Assembly (NCBI GenBank): GCA_049999725.1
Contig: JBNGIS010009070.1
Span: forward strand, 38,533 to 67,148
Reading direction: 5' to 3'
Source: Haplomitrium mnioides
Lineage: Eukaryota; Marchantiophyta; Haplomitriopsida; Calobryales
Length of the DNA stretch: 28,616 nucleotides
The position numbers and the translations under genes are program-made. Positions 20,930 through 28,616 of the stretch are shown one piece after another. How positions within the stretch are numbered: position 1 is the first letter of the stretch; each line of letters opens with the position of its first letter. A model generated the notes under the pieces. That model was not told the DNA's origin and did no database searches. It saw only the letters and a list, made by a program, of their open reading frames with translations.

Positions 20930-21273
20930 GAAGGTTCCCAAGTAGCATCATGAAGTGGATAGCCTTTTCACAAAACCTTGTATTGAACTTGTGGATGTTG
21001 CCCTCGCTTCATAACTCTTTTTGCCAAAATACGGTCTACTTCAAATTCTTCATGATCATCAAGAACAATAGTTGGAGGAGGAAGTTGAACACGATTTGGA
21101 AAAGAAGATGAACTAAGAACAAAAAGCTTAAGTTTAGACACATGGAACACAATATGAATCTTCATATGAAGAGGAAGATAATGTTTATAAGCAACAAGAG
21201 AAATAACTTGAGAAATGGAGAAAGGACTAATCCAAGCAAGAGATAGCTTACGGACTTGAGTATCTGAAGACAA
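20930..21273 (-). pseudogene. Chromovirus integrase C-terminus and chromodomain
   Basis: HVSKLKLF marks the end of the integrase C-terminal region. Then come EEFEVDRILAKRV and, after VQYKVL, a stop and KGYPLHDATWEP. This is the chromodomain pattern, in which a Trp normally sits at the stop position (TGG to TGA). Chromodomains direct integration toward marked chromatin. Confidence 0.85.
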
Positions 21274-21363
21274 TGAAAGATTATGACTTGATGATATAAC
21301 TTGGTCACATAAAACATAAGAGCAATTACAACGATGTTTTTTGGCAAATTGTTTTTGCTAATT

Positions 21364-22164
21364 TTAAGCAATAACAAGATGGTTTCTAGCATCTTGCAAT
21401 GAGGAAGATAAATGAGACAAAAAGGTAGAAAGAGTGGGAACATTGGAAGACAAAGGAGAAAGAAACCCGTCAAGAACAAGAGGATGTTGACTATAATTAA
21501 GAAAGAAAGGAGAAAAACCAGTACTTGCTTGTTTGGAGTTGTTGCATGCAAATTCCACAACCGGTAAAAAACTATCCCAATCTGTATGATGAACATTGAT
21601 AAACGCTCGAAGCATATCCTCCATAGTGTGATTTTCTTGTTCAATTTGCCCATCTGTTTGAGGATGATACGCCATAGATATAGATAGTTTGGTACCCAAA
21701 AGTGTGAATAACTCACGCCAAAACTTCCTAGTGAATCATGGATCTCTATCAGATATAAGTACCTTTGGCATTCCATGATATCGGAAGACTGTATCAAAAT
21801 AAATCTTCGTCAATTGTGGAGCATCTACCGTATCCACTGTCGATGTTAGATGAATTTGCTTGCTTAGCTTATCCACAAACACTACAATGGTCGTAAACCC
21901 ACGAGGTGTGGTTGGAAGCGAAGTGATAAGATCCAAACTTACATGTTTCCACTGAGTAGTAGGAATCGATAAAGGTTGCAGAAGACTAGCTGGTTTTTGA
22001 TTTAAAACCTTATTTTGTTGACAACTTTCACAAGAACAAACAAAGCCACAAACATCACGAGCTAGGTTTGGCCACCACCAAGTCTGTTGAAGAAACTCCA
22101 TAGTCTTGTCTACTCCAAGATGCACTGAAATCGGAATATCATGTGCTTCTTGTAAATGTGCCAT
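21364..22164 (-). pseudogene. Chromovirus integrase (HHCC zinc domain and DDE core)
   Basis: The zinc domain in the 21736-22164 frame has His 8, His 15, Cys 45 and Cys 48 (AHDIPISVHLG ... CSCESCQQNK). Catalytic Asp 78 (HVSLDLI) and Asp 139 (VLISDRDP) follow. The frame stops where Arg is expected (CGA to TGA, at about 21736). It resumes in 21364-21699 with YHPQTDGQIE, whose Glu 20 is the third catalytic residue. All three catalytic acids are thus present but on separate frames. Confidence 0.9.
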
Positions 22165-22390
22165 TCAAAGCGCATCATCTTATGGAACATATATTTGATG
22201 ACCTTGATAGAGAATACCATCTCGAATGGAAAAGGTATGATGCTCACTATCTTGGACTGCTAAACGTGCTCTAACAAGAGTTAAAGACATCTTCTTGCAA
22301 CTTTTGTCGAAAGCCGTCACTGGTTGCCTCATCAAGATGTAATATACTGGCATTTGCTATCTCTAGTGTATTTATTTGATGATCTGGTCT

Positions 22391-22834
22391 TTAAGACAAT
22401 GCATCAGAAATAGTTTGGAACCTTCTTGGCTTGTACTCCAACTTGAAATCAAAGAGTTGTAGTTGATCTTCCCATCGATGATAATGACTTGTCATATTTT
22501 CCAAGTGGATTGTTTGAAGCAATGGCTTGCGGTCTGTGCGCATAAGTACAAGTTTGCCCAAAAGATAGTGTCTCCACACCTTGGTGACATAAACCATTGC
22601 TAATTGCTCTCGATCTCTTGCAAAATAATTTCTCTTTGTTGCATTCAATCGGTGTGATATGAAGGCAATTGGATGAAGTCCATTCTCAAACTCTTGCTGT
22701 AAAACCGCTCCAACAGCAAAATTAGAAGCATCAAAATCAACTATACAATGTCTCTTTGGATCATATGGTTGTAGAATTGGACGAGATGTCACCGCATTCT
22801 TGAGTTGTTGAAATGCCACTTGCTCTTTGGTCAT
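22391..22834 (-). pseudogene. Chromovirus RNase H
   Basis: 147 residues with the catalytic set Asp 35 (VDFDASN), Glu 76 (ARDREQLAM), Asp 101 (RTDRKPLL, where TDHKPL is usual) and Asp 145 (ISDALS). It would degrade the RNA strand of the hybrid during reverse transcription. It follows the RT thumb with one stop between. Confidence 0.9.
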
Positions 22835-23575
22835 TCATTTGAACTTTGCATCCTTCCCTAGTAAATCCATAAGCAATGCAACAATATGAGCATAGTAATG
22901 AATGAATCTTTGAAAATTTTTTGCTAATCTATTAAAAGCTTGAACATCCTTTGCATCATTCGGTGTTGGCCACTCTGCAATAGCGTTAATTTTCTCTTCC
23001 TCTAAATTGATGCCATCCGCAGACACTTTGTGCCCTAGATAAGTCACCTCTTGCTTCTAAAACTCACACTTAGACTTCTTACAATAAAACTTCCAATTGC
23101 GTAGTTGTTGTAGTACCTCCTTGAGATGAGCACGATGCTCAACTTCATTTTTACTAAAGATAAGGATATCGTCCAAAAATACCAACACTGACTTATCCAA
23201 TAACCCATCAAAATTTTGATGCATTTGATCCATGAATATCGTCGGAGCACTAGCAAGACCAAATGTAAGAACCTTCCACTCAAAATGCCTATATCTTGTG
23301 CAAAAAGCTATCTTTAATATATCACTTGGCTTGATTGGAATTTGCCAATAGCCACTTTGAAGATCCAACTTAGAAAAGAATCGTGCACCACTGAATTGAT
23401 CCAACAAATCATCAATACAAGGTAGAGGATAGGCATTCTTCACTGTTTGATTGTTCAATCCTCGATAATCTGTACAAAGACGAAATCCACCATCTTTCTT
23501 TGGTACAAAGAATACTGGAGCTCCCCAAAGAGAAGTACTGTGTTGAATGAAATCCTTCTCAAGAAGATCCATCAA
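22835..23575 (-). pseudogene. Chromovirus reverse transcriptase
   Basis: The 23057-23575 frame holds fingers and palm: RLCTDYRGLN, FSKLDLQSGYWQI (Asp 71) and the catalytic VLVFLDDILIF (Asp 135-136; FLDD where YLDD is commonest). The connection region (MTYLGHKVSADG ... AEWPTP) continues in the 22835-23047 frame after a break. Copies element RNA to DNA in the virus-like particle. Confidence 0.93.
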
Positions 23576-23599
23576 TGTCTTTCAAAGCTTTTCTAATTC

Positions 23600-23983
23600 T
23601 TATGGTGATAGCTGATATATATATATATGTTGATTATAAGAAGTGCTTCTTGATATCAACTCAATCGGAAAAGACATTCCCCGATTGTCTTGTAACCCCT
23701 TTGGAAAATCCTCCGGAAACACATCCACAAACTCTTTCAAAATATCATCTATCATTACAATAGGCCCACATTTTCCCCCTTCCTTACTCAAGTCAATGAT
23801 GGGTTTAATCCAAACAACAAAGATAGACAACTCTTGCTCCACTAAACTAACATGCTGAACAGATTTAGGCTTCTTTATCAATGGTGTCGAACACCTCAAA
23901 ACAAATTTCTTACCTTGTAAGGTAACTTGAATTTGTTGTTTTCCCCAATCAAATTGAGCGGACCTTTCTTCAAGCCATAGCAA
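23600..23983 (-). pseudogene. Chromovirus protease-RT linker with (AT)n insertion
   Basis: Carries the DVFPEDFPKGL segment that precedes RT in Ty3-like polyproteins. Its normal continuation is replaced by an (AT)n microsatellite at about 23614-23629, which disrupts the junction with RT. Confidence 0.75.
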
Positions 23984-24033
23984 TCCTAAAATGATATCAT
24001 ATTATATAGATGCAATACCAAATTGCATAGATT

Positions 24034-24249
24034 TCATATACTCTTTCCAATCCTTAGAAGGAATGGCTTTTGAGAGCAAAACACATCATGCTTTTGGCCA
24101 TCAGCCATAGTCACAACACTCCCTTTAATAGGCCTATATTTTGCTTTGATTATCTTAGCAAAATGTAGTGACATAAAATTTTCAGAACTCTCACTATCGA
24201 CCAACATTCTACAAGAGTGCTTCTCAATCATACCATCAAGATGGAACAA
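24034..24249 (-). pseudogene. Chromovirus aspartic protease
   Basis: The active-site loop reads MLVDSESSENFMS (Asp 18), where DSGSS or DSGAS is usual. The Gly-to-Glu change probably inactivates it. About 71 residues are open. Confidence 0.75.
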
Positions 24250-24255
24250 GGTACC

Positions 24256-24960
24256 TCAAATTCTTGTCAGAATTTTAGTTCCATTAGAGCTTGCAAGGTT
24301 TTGAGAATGTTGTTCGAATGGTTGAGGATGAGATCTAACTTCTGTAGCCGTGAGTAATGAGTCATGCCGCTCCGTCATATGCATTGCTTCTTCTAATTGA
24401 GCTCTCTCATAGTAACTTCTATTCTTGTGCAAGGCTTCAATCCTCAAACAAAGCGGTCTAGTGCTTCTTCTTCTTTTATATCAAGAATTTGCATAATTGT
24501 ATTGTGAAAATGTGTCACATAACTTCTCACTATACCAAGTTGCTTCAATTCAGCCAATCAATCTCTTGCTACTTTTGAAGCATTTACAACCTTAAATCTT
24601 GAAATCACTCCTTCCTTGAACTCATACCAAGAAACAATAGGAGCAACAAATCCACGTTGTGCTTGTTTTATTTGGTATCTCTACCAAGTCTTTGCAACTC
24701 CTTCTAGTTGGCTTGCCGCAAATAGAATTCGACAACTATCCTCTCTAATGTTTGTAGCTTCAAAATATTGTTCACAATCGAAAATGAAGTTCTCACAAGC
24801 ACCACAAGTCATCTTTCCATCATATGCTTTTGGCGTTGGAAATCGTCATAGCTCTCTTCTTCTCAAAACATTGCTCTTTCTTTTATTCCCACTTCCAAAA
24901 TGTGTGAAGGATGTTCAAGTCGTTGTTCCATTGCTTGAACCACCTCTTTTTAACTCTCCA
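24256..24960 (-). pseudogene. Chromovirus gag region
   Basis: Translation in broken frames gives a retrotransposon gag core (SWYEFKEGVISRF, then VARD-stop-LAELKQLG, then VRSYVTHFH) over about 24450-24660. A less conserved tail reaches the protease. I do not see an intact zinc knuckle. The plus-strand frame at 24616-24981 is a shadow. Confidence 0.7.
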
Positions 24961-24982
24961 TGTAGCTCACACCAAAAATGAA

Positions 24983-24999
24983 CCATGGCTCTAATGCCA
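24983..24999 (-). other. Chromovirus primer-binding site (tRNA-iMet type)
   Basis: The minus strand reads TGGCATTAGAGCCATGG one base inside the 5' LTR. It differs from the initiator-Met PBS TGGTATCAGAGCC by transitions. Confidence 0.7.
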
Positions 25000-25000
25000 A

Positions 25001-25390
25001 TGTAAAAGAATCTCAAAGACCAAATCCAAATGAGTAAAACCTCATGGTGAACTCTAATAGAGTTCTTCAACCAAAAGCAACTCAAGGTCCAAGCTAAGAC
25101 CAAGAGTGAAAGCAAAAGCCAAGCAATCAAAGAATCCAAGTAATTTGAAAGGAACTCCAGAATGAGGAGTGGGGCTAAGAAACCCTTCTATTTATGCAAG
25201 AGAAGAAGGTGTCATCCTTCTTTTTTCACTTACAAGTAACTTCTAATTTCAGCTCTAAAGGTGACTCTCAACCAAAAGTGACTTCAAAGACAAGTACTCC
25301 AATCTTTACCCTAAAAGTAACTCTCTACCACTTCCTTCACTCCTCTCTATTTTCTTATAAATAGCACAACATTATGCTTGTACTATTACA
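25001..25390 (-). repeat. Chromovirus 5' LTR (390 bp)
   Basis: Same termini as 20408-20840. TATA-like TGCATAAATAG on the minus strand at 25188-25198. It lacks the 43-bp internal duplication of the 3' LTR. Confidence 0.92.
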
Positions 25391-25930
25391 CGCAAGGTAA
25401 GAGATGCCTAACAAGGCACTCTCCCTTCTTTACATGTTAGATAGAAAGCACTTTCCTCATATAGATGGAGGAACCTATTGGTTCTTTTTCTATCCTCTTC
25501 TAATTGGACCACCCTTTTCTCTCTCACATTGATTGGACCACCTTTTACTTCTATTATCCTTCTGGCATGTATCTTTATCTCTAGAACCTTCTATCTCTCT
25601 TGAGCTCTCCTTCTACCACATGTCATTATCTTTAGAACCCTCCATCTTTTTAGCTCTCTTTCTACCACGTGTTCTTATCTTAGAACCTTCTATTTTCTTT
25701 TCTATCCTTTGCTTGCAAGGTGTCTTTATCCTTTTCTACATAAGTCTATCTAGACTTCCTTATTTACTTTAATTCGTTGACTTTCTCTCCTCTTGCTACA
25801 TGTCATTCTCTCTATAATAGCAACCATTTTCTGATGCTCTAACTTAGTAATAGCTTTCTAGACATAGTTGACACTATGTTTTACTTTATTTTTAGCTATT
25901 GCTTGCTAAAATTAGCAACCATTATAGAAA
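25391..25930 (-). repeat. 5' LTR of the second element, remainder (right edge uncertain)
   Basis: Starts with the repeated target site CGCAA and continues the LTR broken at 20407. Imperfect internal repeats (CTTTATCTCTAGAACCTTCTA and variants) run through 25560-25700. The right edge could be anywhere from about 25740 to 25950. The plus-strand frame at 25533-25772 is a translation of these repeats. Confidence 0.45.
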
Positions 25931-25979
25931 TAGACCAACTCCATCTGATTCAGATACATCGAATCAAAATTATCTTGTA

Positions 25980-27560
25980 GATATTCAACTTGTAGCATCG
26001 CCTCCTTGTGATTTCTCATTAAGATCATATTAGATGGCACTTAACAAGTAGCCAATAGATGTCCTAGCCTCTGATAATAAATACAATGCATATTATTTGT
26101 GTCCAATCGATATTCAATTGCTGTATGACCTTCTCTAGCACAATTCGTACAATAAATCCTCGATTGATATGTTGTTGATGGTCCATTGCTCCTTGGTGTT
26201 GCTAATCAAATCTCTAGTTGTAAACAATTCTTTCTCAAATTAGCCACAAATGACTTCACAGTCTTCAAAATTGATGTCCAACTTTTCCCAATCTTAATGT
26301 CTTCCTCAAAACTTGATTCCACCTTCATTGAATCATGTTTTTCTGAACTTGATTCCAATGAAGTAGGCAATTCCTCCTTATATTCTTCCATCTTCTTCTT
26401 AGCCTTGCTTATTGGAACAGTAGAAGTACCATCTTTTGATTCAATGTTTAGATTGGAAAGCTCGAATGTCCCTACTACATCAATTGCTTCATGAAATGTG
26501 GTTGGCTTCAGTTGATGACAATATTGCTACATAGATGGTGCCAATCCTTTGGTATACGTATCAATCATAAACAACTCTCATAGATAAAGAAACAACTTAG
26601 AACCAAGACTCTTGTTCTGACTCAATTTCTTCAAATATTTGAACGTGTTTTGATGACAACACTTATGGACTAAGAGGAATTGGTGGAGGTGTCCAAGAAT
26701 GCAACAAATGTGAAATTGTAAATTTCTTTTAGCCTCAAAGAATACAACTCTAGCTACTACTCTTCTTTGCTATCTCTCGTCTCTTTCTTGTTGACTTTGG
26801 CTAGTTGCAATGCTTTGATCTCAAAGCGGTCTAGATATAAGCTTGGATCTTCCCTCCTCTCCAAAGATGGTGCTTACTCATCCCAAACTTAAAAATCTTC
26901 CAACATCTTTGTAGATTGATTTCACCTCTGATCCTTGGGTCAAACTTCTTGAGTCCTTCTTTTGTAATAATATTGGTAACCACTTTGATCAATATACCCA
27001 ATAATATAATCCAAATATTTGTCAATCTTGTCACCAATGTCATCTAACTTTTCCGAATGACAATAATTCTGGAACTCTTCAACCAACCCCCAAATCTTGG
27101 AAAATTTGTCGTAATTCTTCAATCAATGAAATGGCTAATCGTAGTTAACTCCACTCTTTTTTCTTATTATGGCATATCCACTGAACCCCAAATCAATTTA
27201 ACATCTTCAAGTATCTCTCAATCTCTGTCTTCAAGATCTTCTCCCAGAATTAGATCAACTTGAAAATGATAAGTCTCGTAAAGTCTGATTGAACCCTCCA
27301 AATAATCTTCAATTCCTAAAATTATATCCAACAAAGCTGATGTTGAAAATCGGTTTTGCACATTTACAAGAAAATCAATAAGAAGAAGTTATTCTTGTAC
27401 TCTGTGCCTCTCGCTATTTTGGCCACAATCTCTCGTACTATCCACAACGACCAATTATCCATATCTTGTTCTTCCCTTGGTTTCAATTCTTCAGACTAAA
27501 AATTGTTACCAATGTTAAGTGGTGAGCTTCGCAAGTGTTTCCCTTGCATAATTTATTACC
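25980..27560 (-). pseudogene. LTR-retrotransposon gag fragment, minus strand (third element)
   Basis: Begins beside the PBS at 27564-27578, reads leftward and ends at a pair of zinc knuckles at 26044-26151. These read YCTNCAREGHTAIEY (last Cys now Tyr) and HCIYYQRLGHLLATC (second Cys now Tyr). Each knuckle has exactly one ligand lost. An acidic, Glu/Ser-rich stretch at 26206-26391 precedes the knuckles. Many stops. Pol is missing, apparently cut by the second element's LTR near 25930. Confidence 0.55.
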
Positions 27561-27563
27561 TCC

Positions 27564-27578
27564 TTGGCAACGACGCCA
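27564..27578 (-). other. Primer-binding site of the third element
   Basis: The minus strand reads TGGCGTCGTTGCCAA, resembling the TGGCGCCGTTGCC primer site common in plant Tat/Athila-type and related elements. It differs from the iMet type of the other two. Confidence 0.6.
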
Positions 27579-27587
27579 AAAATTTCA

Positions 27588-28616
27588 TGTAGTACAATGG
27601 TCAACTCAAAACACTTAGTTTAACATTTTTCTTTGAGCTCTTTTAGTTAGAGAAGCAAATTTCTATATCAAAAAACATACTTTTCTCATCACGTCTTTCA
27701 CTTTTGGATAGAGCGTAAAATTATCTCTCCAAATTGATTTTCAACTCTTATAGATCAGCTCTCCTAACTCTCATGTAGATTCAAACATAGACTCCACACT
27801 CTTTTTGAAAAGATGCATCAAATCAGTTTGAAAACCGTCCAAAACATCGATAAATAACCTTTTAAATGTTGTCTAATGTAGTTTTCAAGCTAGAAGTTTG
27901 AATGTCTAGTTGATTGTCCTGTTAACAAACATTCTAGCTGACATCATTTGACAACTCTGGTTCAATCAACAATAAAAAAAAACTACGATGCTCCAACGTT
28001 AAATGGGGCTTTCAACAAAGAACCTTGACCATCACCCCGCTAACTTGCGTCGGACTTCTTTGACCAAAAATCTTTTTGATTGCAATCTTTTGGACTACAC
28101 ATTTCTTCCTTTCTCCCACTCTAACTTTTGCGACTTACCAAAACTCGACACGTGTTCAATCAAAGAACTTTGGAATACCGCTTCCTTCCTTCTCTTCAAA
28201 ATTCCTAATTGTCTTCACATTTTTTATCTCTTTTTTTCCTGATACTAATAATCATATGCCTTCTTTTACCTCATGCCTTCTTCAAGAATTCTACTTTTGC
28301 CCTAGCAGAATACAAGACTTAGAGCTATTCACTCAAAATCTTCTAAACACTCCTTCCTTCCTCTCAATTAAGTTATTTAATAAACGCTTTTGGATTTAAA
28401 GACCATTCCACCTTAAGCAATTGCCGTGGAAAATTACATAGATCTCTAGCTTGTTGGCTAAAGCCTAACCTTGGGGATCCGTCAACCCACAAAATTAGTT
28501 CTCTCCCTTCCTCACCTAGCCCTTATGCTTATTTAACAAGGCTTTTTAATCACTATCCTGATCAGATAGGCCTAACAACTGGATCAAGCTCTCCTTTCTT
28601 CTCCTCGATTGACTTC
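27588..28616 (-). repeat. 5' LTR of the third element (runs to or past the window end)
   Basis: TG at 27588 lies nine bases beyond the PBS (TGTAGTACAATGG), as expected for an LTR edge. No second copy lies in the window, so the far edge is unknown. No gene is supported here; the plus-strand frames at 28003-28399 lack recognisable domains. Confidence 0.4.

Larger units (their letters stand above)
20408..25390 (-). mobile_element. Near-complete Ty3/gypsy chromovirus, 4,983 bp, nested in another LTR
   Basis: Bounded by LTRs 20408-20840 and 25001-25390 and by a perfect CGCAA duplication. Reading on the minus strand: 5' LTR, PBS, gag, protease, reverse transcriptase, RNase H, integrase, chromodomain, purine-rich tract, 3' LTR. 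RT before INT plus a C-terminal chromodomain identifies a chromovirus. In-frame stops and shifts between domains show that it is no longer autonomous. Confidence 0.93.

Noticed and set aside
21162-21797. Long 211-residue hydrophobic minus-strand frame
   Set aside because: It overlaps the integrase in another frame; the integrase motifs (SDRDP, HPQTDGQIE) are in the neighbouring frame, so the hydrophobic frame is a shadow.
25533-25772. Leu/Ser-rich repeat protein on plus
   Set aside because: It arises from imperfect LTR repeats with no start context or domain.
28003-28399. Two overlapping plus-strand frames at the right end
   Set aside because: No recognisable domain; they lie in sequence expected to be the third element's LTR.

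Overview
The window looks like transposon-dense, gene-poor nuclear DNA of a land plant. The evidence is AT-rich sequence with spliceosomal-type GT-AG introns, a Ty3/gypsy chromovirus with a tRNA-iMet-type primer site, and nested LTR elements. A liverwort, moss, lycophyte, fern or conifer is more likely than a compact angiosperm genome, but the sequence does not settle the species. I see no ordinary host gene, rRNA, tRNA or CRISPR.

Positions 1 to about 16.6 kb hold the unusual part. Two copies of one DNA unit face each other as a ~11.5-kb imperfect inverted repeat centred near 5,999; the left copy runs off the window. Each unit is a divergent gene pair separated by a 459-bp intergenic region. 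One gene (803-4967 on + and 6881-10650 on -) has four recognisable exons. It reads as a ParB-like domain, a basic linker and a beta-class (motif IV before motifs X and I) DNA methyltransferase. The other gene (exon 1 at 230-343 on -; 11110-15041 on +) resembles the DUF7869 family and has a D/D/D layout like an RNase-H-fold transposase. Introns of both genes carry short tandem arrays whose units differ in length (24, 30 and ~52 bp) but share the dyad core ATGCGCGCAT, which contains two CpGs. Together this looks like a plant mobile element that carries its own DNA methyltransferase and CpG-rich palindromic arrays. Every copy here is damaged by stops and frameshifts.

From about 16.6 kb to the end the window is nested LTR-retrotransposon wreckage. 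There is a gag to pre-protease fragment on + (16620-18600) and a gag fragment on - (18640-20290) with its PBS and a split 5' LTR. Inside that LTR sits an almost complete chromovirus on - (20408-25390; TSD CGCAA; gag, protease, RT, RNase H, integrase, chromodomain). Last comes a third element on - (gag 25980-27560, a different PBS, LTR from 27588 past the end). A 100-N scaffold gap at 1687-1786 appears to be an artefact between overlapping contig ends.
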